From positions 1,364,001 to 1,428,000 of the forward strand of contig NZ_SMSI01000001.1 of the NCBI RefSeq assembly GCF_004354915.1: DNA of 64,000 nt, in the 5' to 3' direction. Source of the DNA: Pseudohoeflea suaedae (GTDB taxonomy: Bacteria > Pseudomonadota > Alphaproteobacteria > Rhizobiales > Rhizobiaceae). Shown here in pieces: positions 17,801-26,628 of the stretch. The notes beneath the pieces are model-generated. The model was given only the letters and a program-made list of their open reading frames with translations. It did no database searches and was not told the DNA's origin. The position numbers were made by a program, and so were the translations under genes. Numbering within the stretch: the stretch's first letter is position 1; each line of letters opens with the position of its first letter.

Positions 17801-19821
17801 CAGCGGTATCTCCCTTCTAAAATGCCGTCGATAAATGCCAAGGCTGCTGGGATGTTTAAGCTGAACGACCGATGCACAGGGTCTGCACCTGCGTCATCAA
17901 TGGCTCTTGCAACAATGAGCGCATAATTCAGATTGCAGCTCGCGAACAGGTTCGAGTGGCCTTCTAAGAAATTCGGCAAGTGTTCTATGTCGATCACTGT
18001 CGTGCCGGGAAAACAGAACACACAATTGAACAAGCCTGATCCTTGTGGGCCAATTACGAGTTCGGCAGAGGCAAAATTCCTGATGGTTTCCTCGAAGCCA
18101 TCTTTTTCCGGCTCTACAATTTTGATCCCGCGCGATGCTAGTGCAATCTCAAATTCTTCCCCATTGAGAAATTCTCTGCGCTTTATAGCGCTTGGAGCCG
18201 CCGCTCCCCATGACCGCCTTGAAACATAAATCGCCTTCGCCCGGTCAGTCCGAGTGTCGCTAGCAAGCGCCTCGTCGCGAATGTGCCCTAACGCTTGCAA
18301 CGTATGGGTGTCGAGGTATTTGTGTCTATTAGGCCAGTTGGGGACAACGGCTTGCTCAAGCTCATAGGTCTTTCCGAAATGCTGACGTATGAGTCTGTCT
18401 TCTCCTATCCCCAAATGCGAAAGGATTTCTCGTTGCCAATCCCGCTCTGCAAAAACGGCAAAGCGCACGTCGCTTTTGAATAGGCGTCTCACCGCCTCGA
18501 TCTTCGGAATCACCCGAATTAGCCAGGCGCCGTAATTCACGGGTTCAGAGGAGCTGACGAGTGCCGTCCGCCCTTCAATCTTAATCGGGTCGCTTTGAAG
18601 TTTGTTGGACCAGTAACCATCGGCGCCCGCTGAAAGCTGATATTCGCTTTGCCGCACGTCAAACCGGTTGTTTATATACCGGTCAATGTGGTTCGAGTTT
18701 AGTTCAAAGTCACTATATAGGTGCCCGTTGGAGGCTAGCATCCGTTGGCCGAATAGGCGTGAACGGGGCAGCACTAGAACTTCACGTGAACTGACTTTAA
18801 CCTCAATGGGGTTTCTTAGATTGTCACACAACCCCAGTTCCTCGGGGTCATGGACCGCGAATGGCGGCTTCCTTGTAGCGGTCCCAGCCTCAGCCAAATG
18901 TACTATCGTCGGGCCTTGAGGGGTTTCGTTCACCTCCGCCTTCGGTATCTCCGTCCATTTTGCTAGCTGTAGCGCGTGATTGTTGTCGGACCATGTTTTC
19001 GCCGTGCGCAGCAATATGTCCCTCGCCACAAAGGGCATGTCTCCGCCTTTATTAAGAAATGCTGCGCTTAGGTCGTGGGTCGCTTGAGGGAAGCTCTCCA
19101 TGTATTCCTGTTCGCTAATAGTAAAGTATCTCAAAAGATGCTTTCCTGCACCTTTGTAGTTTTCGAAGTCTTTTTTGGTAAAGCCATCTAGGCGCTGAGC
19201 AAGTTTGCGTCGTGCCGATGTAATAACTCTCTCAAATGGCCCGTTGTGATAATGGAGGTAGCAAATACGTGACGTGCGAATTGTCTCCGGAGGAACGGTC
19301 GGACCATTCGTGTACCAATCATATAAGTGGAATCCGAGGTCGAGTCGTGGATTTCTCATTCTCGAAACAATAATTTTCTTAATCGGTAGGTGGTACCCTT
19401 TGGTGCTAAAGGGGATGTTCCAGATGGACTCTTGCACGCGGAGATAGATTTCAAGTTCTCCTGATGATCGGTCGAGTTCTGATATGATGCTCTCGATATC
19501 ATTTTGGAATTGAAAAGAGTTATCCAGAACGCCGATGAATTCATCGCAATCCAAGGGGGCGACATATTTATATGTCTCAGTAAGATTGCCGATAAGTTCG
19601 CTAACAATTCTCCCTTTCTTTTCGAAATCCTCAATTCCATAAGTTACATTGCAGCCAGCTTTTTTAGCTTCGGAAAGGTAAAACAATGTAGATATGTCAT
19701 CTGAATTGTTATCCAGTATGTGAATATCTTCGGGGGCTACGATATCCTGATGATATTTGATCCAGCTAGAGAGAAGCTCTCCTTCGTTTCGCTGCATCAT
19801 GACGATTGCCAAACTATTCAT
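17800..19821 (-). CDS. bifunctional glycosyltransferase: GT2_4-like plus GT61 (DUF563)
   Basis: Residues 1-260 form a Glyco_tranf_2_4-type domain: SLAIVMMQRNEGELLSSWI, HILDNNSDD and the DxD-like PLDCDEFIGV. Residues 370-640 form a GT61/DUF563-type domain with AIYVSRRSWGAAAPSAIKRR and VIGPQGSGLFNCVFCFPGTT. The 673-residue fusion would add two sugars, or two steps of one linkage. It lies in the low-GC island, starts at the ATG at 19821, and overlaps the following sulfotransferase by one base. No frameshift separates the domains, so the fusion looks genuine. A 133-nt gap of falling GC separates it from the upstream GT4 gene. Confidence 0.82.
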   Translation of the reverse strand: MNSLAIVMMQRNEGELLSSWIKYHQDIVAPEDIHILDNNSDDISTLFYLSEAKKAGCNVTYGIEDFEKKGRIVSELIGNLTETYKYVAPLDCDEFIGVLDNSFQFQNDIESIISELDRSSGELEIYLRVQESIWNIPFSTKGYHLPIKKIIVSRMRNPRLDLGFHLYDWYTNGPTVPPETIRTSRICYLHYHNGPFERVITSARRKLAQRLDGFTKKDFENYKGAGKHLLRYFTISEQEYMESFPQATHDLSAAFLNKGGDMPFVARDILLRTAKTWSDNNHALQLAKWTEIPKAEVNETPQGPTIVHLAEAGTATRKPPFAVHDPEELGLCDNLRNPIEVKVSSREVLVLPRSRLFGQRMLASNGHLYSDFELNSNHIDRYINNRFDVRQSEYQLSAGADGYWSNKLQSDPIKIEGRTALVSSSEPVNYGAWLIRVIPKIEAVRRLFKSDVRFAVFAERDWQREILSHLGIGEDRLIRQHFGKTYELEQAVVPNWPNRHKYLDTHTLQALGHIRDEALASDTRTDRAKAIYVSRRSWGAAAPSAIKRREFLNGEEFEIALASRGIKIVEPEKDGFEETIRNFASAELVIGPQGSGLFNCVFCFPGTTVIDIEHLPNFLEGHSNLFASCNLNYALIVARAIDDAGADPVHRSFSLNIPAALAFIDGILEGRYR

Positions 19822-19954
19822 TGCTGTTCTCTGGTTGAATTGGAAAGGGATGAGTTCAGATTCGGAGCCAATAAAGCACGATGAAGGCGGGCAATCTATG
19901 GGCCGGATTTGAAGTGTAGCGACTCATCGTGTTCCCAATGGGTACACAGAGTAA

Positions 19955-21232
19955 TTATCTCGCCATCTCTCCGAACCACGCCAGATGCGCGGCGGCACTG
20001 TCGGTGTTGGTGAGCGGCGGGGGGATGCGCGCGACGTTTTCCTCCCACAGGGCCGTATCGGCCGCGAGCGTCGTCATCGCTTCGGCAAGCGCCAACGGGC
20101 TGCGCGGTTCCACATGCGTCTCCGGCGTGCCCGTGGCCGTCTTCTCGGCCATGCCGCCGATATTGGACGCGATGACCGGGCGGCGGTGCATATAGGCTTC
20201 CTGGATCACCATGGGTGAGTTTTCCCACCAGATGGAGGGCATGACAACCCAGTCGATGTTGCGCATCCGCGCGGCGAGGTTTTCCTGCTCGTAGGGGCCG
20301 TGCCATTGCAGCCGGCCGGTGGGCAAGAGCTTGTCGCGCAACGCCAGGATCTTCTCGATGAATTCCGGCGCCTGCATTTCCAGATTGGCGCCGTGCACCT
20401 CGAGTTGGACCGGGGCCGCGTCCTGTTCGATGGTGATGGCGAGCGCCTCGAGCATGACGTCGATGCCCTTGAACGGGTTGAGCTGGCCGAAGAAGCCGAA
20501 ACGGTTGCGCGCGCCCCCGGGCCCGGCCTCGCGGTGCGGCGTCGGCGCGTTGAGGATCTGGCCGTTCTCGATCGTGGTGATCCTGTCGTCGGGGATGCCC
20601 CAGTCGACATAGCGCTGCCGCAGGAAATCCGACGGCGCCACGAAACCGTCGATGACCGAGAAATGGGTCTGGATAAAATTCTTGCGCAGCCAGAAATCCT
20701 CGCGGCTGAGCGAGGGAAAGCAGCGGTGGCAGTCCTCGAGCGATTCCCTCAGGCACAGTCTGGTGCCTTCGCCGGTCTTGACCATCTGGCCGTGGTTCTT
20801 GCAGATCGCCTGATACTCGTGCAGCGTCAGGATGATCTGCGTGTCCGGGCAGGTCTTGCGGATGGTGTCGAACATCTCGATGCCCATATGGGCATAATGG
20901 TGCACATGCACGATGTCGGGCCGCACCATTTCGAGCCATGCGGCAAAGCGCTGGTTGGCCTGCAGCCGGTTGAACCCCTTGAACATGTGCCAGTCGATCA
21001 TTTCCCGGCTCCACAGATATTCGCCGGGCCGCCGGGGCGTGATCATGTTGGTCGGGCCTTCGCCGGGGCGCCGGTGTGCGGCCAGGAAGACCGCGGATTC
21101 GATCTCGGGATGGTCGCGATAGGCCAGATACAGGTTGTAGGCGGCGATTTCCGCGCCGCCGAGGCTGAAATCCGGGTGGCCGTGGGCGATGATGGCGATG
21201 CGCTTGCCCGCAGATGTCTCGGGCCGCGTCAT
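19955..21232 (-). CDS. glycosyltransferase family 4
   Basis: The 425-residue GT-B enzyme begins KRIAIIAHGHPDFSLGGAEI, the glycine-rich loop of GT4 enzymes, and has IVHVHHYAHMG in the first domain. The second domain contains NRFGFFGQLNPFKGIDVMLEA and VMPSIWWENSPMVIQEAYMH, where the E-x7-E motif binds the nucleotide sugar. It retains the configuration of a hexose on a polysaccharide intermediate. Its start overlaps the stop of the upstream GT2 gene (ATGA at 21229-21232). Composition is high GC, so it belongs to the older part of the locus. Confidence 0.9.
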   Translation of the reverse strand: MTRPETSAGKRIAIIAHGHPDFSLGGAEIAAYNLYLAYRDHPEIESAVFLAAHRRPGEGPTNMITPRRPGEYLWSREMIDWHMFKGFNRLQANQRFAAWLEMVRPDIVHVHHYAHMGIEMFDTIRKTCPDTQIILTLHEYQAICKNHGQMVKTGEGTRLCLRESLEDCHRCFPSLSREDFWLRKNFIQTHFSVIDGFVAPSDFLRQRYVDWGIPDDRITTIENGQILNAPTPHREAGPGGARNRFGFFGQLNPFKGIDVMLEALAITIEQDAAPVQLEVHGANLEMQAPEFIEKILALRDKLLPTGRLQWHGPYEQENLAARMRNIDWVVMPSIWWENSPMVIQEAYMHRRPVIASNIGGMAEKTATGTPETHVEPRSPLALAEAMTTLAADTALWEENVARIPPPLTNTDSAAAHLAWFGEMAR

Positions 21233-22863
21233 GGGCGGTTCTCCTTGCCGTCGTCCTGCCCGAGCAGTCTCCCGCCCTTAAGTCCGGCGCCCGCCAGCCC
21301 CCCGCCCGCCAGTCCCCCGCTCGTAAGCCCGCCGCCCGCCAGCCGCGCGATCGTCGCGCCCCAGCGTTCCTGGTGGCGCACGGCGTTGAGGATGGTGACC
21401 TTCTGGCGGAAGCCGGGATCGCCGGCGCTGCGCAGCGACTGGCGTTCCAGATGGGTGAGTTCCACATCGGCGCAATAGCCCGGCAGCAGCCCGCGCTCGC
21501 GGTATTTCAGGCACAGGTCGCTGTCCTCGAAATCGCCGATCAGGTAGCCCGTGTCGAAGCGGCCGAGTTCCTCGAACTCCCTGCGCCGGAGCACCATGCA
21601 GGCCCCGGTCACCGCCTGCCTTTCGCTCAGTCCGACCGTCGGGTCGGCTTCCCGCGGCAGCCCGAGAAGCGGATGGTCGTTGAGCCAGACCTGCAGCCGC
21701 GCATCCCACTGGAAGGCCATGCCCGCATGCTGGATGCCGCCGTCGGGAAACATCAGCCGCGGCGCGATGACGCCGAAGCCGGGATTTGCATCGAGCAGGT
21801 CGGTCAGCGTCGCCGCCCAGCCCGGCGCGTCGGGAATGACGTCGCTGTTCATCAGGATCAGCTTGTCGCCGCGCGCCTGGCCGGCGCCCAGATTGTTGGC
21901 CCCCGCATAGCCGCGATTGACCTGTCCCCAGACGATGGTGAAGGCCACGCCGTAGAGTTCGCTCAGCTCACGCGCCTGTGCCAGGAAGTGCGGCAGGATG
22001 TTGGGATCGTCCACCACATAGATGATCTCGCACCGCGACAGGATGTCGGCATCGCGGGAGAAGGCCAGCAGCTGGTGCTCGACGAAGTCCCAGCGGGCAT
22101 AGAGCGGGATGATGAGACTGGTCGCGGGCGCTACCGGCGCCTCGCCGAATTGCCAGCGCTCGACCGGATAGGTTTCGACGATCCGCTCGTTCTCCTTCAT
22201 CGCCGCGGCGATCGCCGGAAGGTCGGTGGTCGAGAAGCGTTCGGTCAGCAGATGCGGCGGCGTATCGACGGAGAACAGCCGCCGCGCCAGTTCGATGGGC
22301 TGCGCGCCGATCTGCTCGGCCTTGACCGAATGGATGATCCTGCCGCTGGACGCCAGCGACAGGGCCACGCTGGCCGGCGCCGTCGTCTGCCTGGGCAGCC
22401 GCAGGATGAAGCCGCCATAGGCCGCCATCGGGCCGAATTCGCCGCCGAACGGCCCCGTCAGGTCGGGCCGGTAGGAGGAGAAGGAGTCCGTCAGGCAGGC
22501 CGTCGTGCCGGCCCCTTCGACCATCAGCAGCGGCGAGCCGGAGGGCAGCGCCCAGCCGACGACGATCACCGAATCGTCGGGGCAGCGGATCACCATGTCC
22601 AGATGCCCGCGCGGCGCCGGCAGCCGGGCGGCGGCCTCCGGTTCCGGAACCGGCTGGGAAACCGCTGCCCTGCCTGCACCGGCGCCTGCACCCGCACCGG
22701 CGGCGAGGTCCGCCGTGTCGGCGACCGTCACAAGATCTTTCTTGGCGGCGCGCTTGGCCCGGGCCGGCGTAATTCCGTGCCCGGCAAACGCGCGCCGCAG
22801 CGGTGTCTGGATGAATTCTGGCAACAATTTGAAAACCGCTTTCGCTAGCCGCTTGATGTTCAC
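21229..22863 (-). CDS. glycosyltransferase family 2 with N-terminal extension
   Basis: The GT2 domain lies in the C-terminal half: TSLIIPLYARWDFVEHQLL, IIYVVDDPN and KLILMNSDVIPDAPGW. About 240 residues precede it, including an Ala/Gly-rich linker (LAAGAGAGAGAGRAA) and a beta-rich stretch around HLDMVIRCPDDSVIVVGWA, reminiscent of the accessory module of the 742-residue enzyme at 10579. I prefer a GTG start at 22863 (544 residues); an ATG at 22980 adds 39 residues that do not look coding. It opens the minus-strand operon that ends with the second sulfotransferase. Confidence 0.82.
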   Translation of the reverse strand: MNIKRLAKAVFKLLPEFIQTPLRRAFAGHGITPARAKRAAKKDLVTVADTADLAAGAGAGAGAGRAAVSQPVPEPEAAARLPAPRGHLDMVIRCPDDSVIVVGWALPSGSPLLMVEGAGTTACLTDSFSSYRPDLTGPFGGEFGPMAAYGGFILRLPRQTTAPASVALSLASSGRIIHSVKAEQIGAQPIELARRLFSVDTPPHLLTERFSTTDLPAIAAAMKENERIVETYPVERWQFGEAPVAPATSLIIPLYARWDFVEHQLLAFSRDADILSRCEIIYVVDDPNILPHFLAQARELSELYGVAFTIVWGQVNRGYAGANNLGAGQARGDKLILMNSDVIPDAPGWAATLTDLLDANPGFGVIAPRLMFPDGGIQHAGMAFQWDARLQVWLNDHPLLGLPREADPTVGLSERQAVTGACMVLRRREFEELGRFDTGYLIGDFEDSDLCLKYRERGLLPGYCADVELTHLERQSLRSAGDPGFRQKVTILNAVRHQERWGATIARLAGGGLTSGGLAGGGLAGAGLKGGRLLGQDDGKENRP

Positions 22864-23135
22864 AGCGTGTTTGTCCGCCTGTCTTTTAAGCCCCGTGATC
22901 CATGTATCGCATGCCACAGTATGGGGGAGGCGTAAAGGCTGGAGAGGAGGTCTGGTTGTATCTGGATATAACCATATCACGGCTTTAGCATTGGGAAAAA
23001 CGCCCGCTTGCCTTCGCGCAACCGTGGCTTGTGCTATATTTGGTCAGGCGCGCTCCGTCCAGGATTGCATTCGAAACGTGAATTGGGTAAGTCCCGCGCA
23101 CCGTGAGTGAACGCCGGTCACGGCACACATGACGG

Positions 23136-23210
23136 TGGGGCGTAGCCAAGTGGTAAGGCAGCGGTTTTTGGTACCGCCATTCCCTGGTTCGAATCCAGGC
23201 GCCCCAGCCA
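23136..23210 (+). tRNA. tRNA-Gln (anticodon UUG)
   Basis: The cloverleaf is complete: acceptor TGGGGCG pairs with CGCCCCA, discriminator G, CCA encoded at 23208-23210. The anticodon stem GCGGT/ACCGC encloses TTTTGGT, giving anticodon TTG at 23168-23170. The T arm is CCTGG-TTCGAAT-CCAGG. It sits at the boundary between the polysaccharide glycosyltransferase operon and galE. Confidence 0.97.
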
Positions 23211-23267
23211 TCACGGTCCGGCTTATGACCTTCAATTGCGATGATGTTGCGGCAGGACAGGGGCGGC

Positions 23268-24281
23268 TCACGCCTCGGCCCCGCTTCTCCGGCGTTGCCA
23301 GCGCCAGGTGTCCCGGCACATCTCCTGGATACCGCGGCGGGCTTTCCAGCCGAGCAGGTTTTCCGCCAGCGTCGGGTCGGCGTAGGACTGGGCGACGTCG
23401 CCGGGCCTGCGCGGCGCGATCGTGAACCTGATCGCTTGCCCGCTCGCCTGCTCGAAGGCGTGGATGAGCTCGCGGACCGAATAGCCCTTGCCCGTGCCCA
23501 GGTTGACCGTCATGAGCCCCGGCGATGCGGCAATGCCCTGCAGGGCGGCAATATGGCCTTCGGCCAGATCCATGACGTGGATGAAGTCGCGCACGCCGGT
23601 TCCGTCGGGCGTGTCGTAATCGTCGCCGAATATCGAGACCTGGTCGAGCTCGCCGCTGGCGACCTTGGCGATATAGGGGCCGAGATTGTTGGGTACTCCG
23701 TGCGGATCCTCCCCGATCAGTCCCGATTCATGGGCCCCGAACGGATTGAAATAGCGAAGCCGCGCGATCCGCCAGTCCGGCTCCGCCCGAGCGAGATCCT
23801 CGAGGATCATCTCGCCCATCAGTTTCGTCCGGCCATAGGTGTTGGTTGCCGAAAGAGGAAAGGTCTCACGGACCGGCACGCTGGCCGGCTCGCCATAGAC
23901 CGTGGCGGATGACGAGAAGACGAGCGACCTGACCCCTGCGGCTTTCATCGCCTCGATCAGCGTGAGCGTGCCGCCGATATTCACGGAGTAGTAATCGACC
24001 GGGATCGCCGCGCTCTCTCCGACCGCCTTCAATGCGGCGAAATGGATGACCGCCTGGATCCTGTGGTCCGCAAATGTGCGGTCCAGCGCCGCGCGGTCGC
24101 GGACGTCCGCCTGAACCAGAACCGGGCGCCTGCCGCAAATCGCCTCGATGCGATCGAGCACGTCCGCCGACGAATTGTGGAAGTTGTCGTATATGACGGG
24201 ACTGTAGCCGGCTTCGACAAGCGCGACACAGGTATGTGCGCCGATATATCCGGCACCGCCGGTCACCAGGACGTTGGTCAT
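23268..24281 (-). CDS. galE: UDP-glucose 4-epimerase
   Basis: GalE interconverts UDP-glucose and UDP-galactose in the cytoplasm. The 337-residue extended SDR has VTGGAGYIGAHT at residues 6-17, the YGRTKLMGE active-site Tyr-Lys pair and NPFGAHESGLIGEDP, typical of true GalE. It supplies galactose units for polysaccharide. It is the last of kdsD - WecA-like - galE on the minus strand, with a 190-nt gap to the previous gene, so it may have its own promoter. Confidence 0.95.
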   Translation of the reverse strand: MTNVLVTGGAGYIGAHTCVALVEAGYSPVIYDNFHNSSADVLDRIEAICGRRPVLVQADVRDRAALDRTFADHRIQAVIHFAALKAVGESAAIPVDYYSVNIGGTLTLIEAMKAAGVRSLVFSSSATVYGEPASVPVRETFPLSATNTYGRTKLMGEMILEDLARAEPDWRIARLRYFNPFGAHESGLIGEDPHGVPNNLGPYIAKVASGELDQVSIFGDDYDTPDGTGVRDFIHVMDLAEGHIAALQGIAASPGLMTVNLGTGKGYSVRELIHAFEQASGQAIRFTIAPRRPGDVAQSYADPTLAENLLGWKARRGIQEMCRDTWRWQRRRSGAEA

Positions 24282-24471
24282 ATCTTCCCCCAGGAAATCT
24301 GCATGTCATTTCGCGCGGCGAAAATGAGCATAGGCGGAAAGTCTTGCCCTTTCGATAAGGCCTCTTTCGCAATTCCGGATGGGGGTTTGCGCGGCAGAAT
24401 TCCCAAGCGGTGCCGGCCGGAACGAGCTGATGCGGGCTGGTCTGCCCGAATTGCCGTCTGCGGTTGACCTG

Positions 24472-25467
24472 TCAGGACAGAAGCCGGAAACGCCAGTACA
24501 GGGCGATCGCCATCAGCCAGCCGCCTCCGATGAAAAGCCATGCCAGGAGGGGCGGCATGCCCGGGCTCAGCAACGCGGCGAGGCCGCCGGTTAAGGTCAC
24601 GACTGCAATCTCCGTGACGATCCGCCATTCATTCAAGCCGCAGCGTCTGGCGTGCTGATAGGCATGGCGGGCATGCGCCTGAAGAATGTTCTCGCCGTCC
24701 CTCAGTCGCATCGCCAGCGTGGCAAGGCCGTCGACAAGATAATATGCAAAGGGCAGCAGGGCCGCGGGGAGGACAATGTCCTGCGCCGCAACCAGCGTCA
24801 GATAGCCCGCGGCCAGGCCGAGCGGAAGGCTGCCCGAATCTCCCAGGAACACCTTTGCCTTCGGCCGGTTGTGCCAGCCGAACCCGATCATCGCGCCCCA
24901 GAGTGCCAGTGCCATAAGTCCGACGGTCGCATGCCCGGATATCAGCAAACTGAGCCCGAGAAACAGCAGGCCGGTTCCGGCGCCCGCCGCGCTGATGAGG
25001 TCGATGCCATCCATGAAGTTGACGAGATTGATGAAGCCCACGATCACGATCATGGCGACAACATAGGCAAGCGGGGAGGGCAGAAGGCCAAGCCAGCCGG
25101 CACCAGGGTCGAGACTTGTCAGCGCCAGCGCGGCCGAAGCGATCTGGGCCGGCAGCTTGATGAACGGCCCGACGTCGCGGATATCATCGATCATGCCCAG
25201 GGCGAAAAGCAGGGCCATGCCGGTCGCGGGACCGAGCAGTGCCGCTGCGTCCGCGCCGTAGAGGCCGCAGCCGATGAAAGCGGCGAAAAGGGCTGCGGGA
25301 ACGACGCCCAGGCCGCCGAACTGACGGGCCGGGTGCGCATGCGCGGAACGGTCGGTGATGCCGGCTGCCAGCATGCCTGTCGGCAACAGGCGATTGAGCG
25401 CGGCGATCAGCACGAAGGCGCCTGCACCGGCGGCAAGAGCTGTTGCGATGGCGGTGATCAACATCAC
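24472..25467 (-). CDS. WecA/MraY-family undecaprenyl-phosphate sugar-1-phosphate transferase
   Basis: The 331-residue polytopic protein has about ten hydrophobic helices and family motifs: HAHPARQFGGLG, FALGMIDDIRDV with the catalytic aspartates, NLVNFMDGIDLISAA, and a C-terminal ILQAHARHAYQHAR loop. It would move a sugar-1-phosphate onto undecaprenyl phosphate and so start synthesis of a lipid-linked glycan. The short, Ala-rich helices and lack of MraY-specific residues favour the WecA-like class. It is 81 nt downstream of kdsD and is the only candidate initiating transferase in the window. Confidence 0.88.
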   Translation of the reverse strand: MMLITAIATALAAGAGAFVLIAALNRLLPTGMLAAGITDRSAHAHPARQFGGLGVVPAALFAAFIGCGLYGADAAALLGPATGMALLFALGMIDDIRDVGPFIKLPAQIASAALALTSLDPGAGWLGLLPSPLAYVVAMIVIVGFINLVNFMDGIDLISAAGAGTGLLFLGLSLLISGHATVGLMALALWGAMIGFGWHNRPKAKVFLGDSGSLPLGLAAGYLTLVAAQDIVLPAALLPFAYYLVDGLATLAMRLRDGENILQAHARHAYQHARRCGLNEWRIVTEIAVVTLTGGLAALLSPGMPPLLAWLFIGGGWLMAIALYWRFRLLS

Positions 25468-25548
25468 AATTCCGATCTGCCCCCTTTGCGCTGTGCGGTT
25501 ACACGGTCCGATCTTAAGCGGTCCGCGCGCAAGGCTGCAAATCGGTGA

Positions 25549-26547
25549 TCAGGCAAGGCCGAGACGAATGAAATCGTGGACGTGGACGATCCCGACCGGC
25601 GTGCGGTCGGCAGTCTCGTCTTCAACCACGAAGAGCGCCGTGATCTTCTGCTCGTTGAGAAATCGCAAGGCGTCCTCCGCCAGCATGTCGGCCTGGATCA
25701 TGCGCGGATGGCTGTTCATCACTTCGCCTGCGAGCGCGGAATTCAGCTCGTGCAGGTGCCGGCGCAAGTCGCCGTCGGAGACGACGCCGATCAGCTGGCC
25801 GTCGGCGTCGATGACGCCCGCGAGCCCGAAGCTCTTCGACGTCATGACCATGACGGCTTCCGCCATCGGCATGTCCGCGGGGATCAGCGGCAGGCGGTCG
25901 CGGGAGTGCATGAACTGCCGCACCTTCATCAGCTTGAGCCCCAGGCTGCCGCCGGGATGGAGCTTCTGGAAGTCTTCACGCGAAAAACCGCGCAGGCGCA
26001 TCGTCGCCATGGCGAGCGCATCGCCAAGCGCCAGCATCATGGTGGTCGAGGTCGTCGGCGCCATGCGGATGGGGCAGGCTTCCTGGGCGGCGGGCAGGAC
26101 GAGCGGAATGCTGGCCGCCTTAATCAGCGTCGAATCGCTGCCGGACGATATTCCGATCACCGGAATTCCGATCCGGTGCGCGTGCTCGATCACCGGCATC
26201 AGTTCGGCTGTCTCGCCGGAATTGGACAGCAGCATCAGCGCGTCGCGCGACGAGATCATGCCCATGTCGCCATGAGCAGCTTCGGCGGAGTGAACGAAGG
26301 AGGCGGGCGTGCCGGTCGAAGCCAGGGTGGCGGCAATCTTCTTGCCGACATGGCCGGATTTGCCGAGGCCGGAAATCACGACACGTCCTTCGACATTGAG
26401 AAAGGCGTGGACTGCCTCGGCGAAAGCGCCATCCAGCGAGGTGGCGAGCGCCGCAAGACCTTCGGCTTCCATCGCGATCACGTCGCGCCCATGCGCGAGT
26501 ATCTCGTCGGCACCGATCTTTTGCGATTTGTCGAGCATCGCCATCAA
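25549..26547 (-). CDS. kdsD: arabinose-5-phosphate isomerase
   Basis: KdsD/KpsF converts ribulose-5-phosphate to arabinose-5-phosphate, the precursor of Kdo. The 332-residue protein has a SIS domain (RVVISGLGKSGHVGKKIAAT, LLSNSGETAEL), the family HPGGSLG, and two C-terminal CBS domains (FGLAGVIDADGQLIGVVSDG and the segment ending GIVHVHDFI). A capsular role is possible because of the neighbouring polysaccharide genes, but the enzyme may equally serve LPS core. The start has two near ATG options (26547 and 26538). Confidence 0.93.
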   Translation of the reverse strand: MMAMLDKSQKIGADEILAHGRDVIAMEAEGLAALATSLDGAFAEAVHAFLNVEGRVVISGLGKSGHVGKKIAATLASTGTPASFVHSAEAAHGDMGMISSRDALMLLSNSGETAELMPVIEHAHRIGIPVIGISSGSDSTLIKAASIPLVLPAAQEACPIRMAPTTSTTMMLALGDALAMATMRLRGFSREDFQKLHPGGSLGLKLMKVRQFMHSRDRLPLIPADMPMAEAVMVMTSKSFGLAGVIDADGQLIGVVSDGDLRRHLHELNSALAGEVMNSHPRMIQADMLAEDALRFLNEQKITALFVVEDETADRTPVGIVHVHDFIRLGLA

Positions 26548-26628
26548 CTCCAGAGGAACGTCTAGGACGCCTCAATAGTCGTCATGGGCCCCTGTTGCAA
26601 AGACTTTCCCGGCTTTTACCCGACGGCT

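Noticed and set aside
23044-23319. Minus-strand frame covering tRNA-Gln with the APGFEPGNGGTKNRC peptide
   Set aside because: This is the well-known spurious translation of a tRNA gene.
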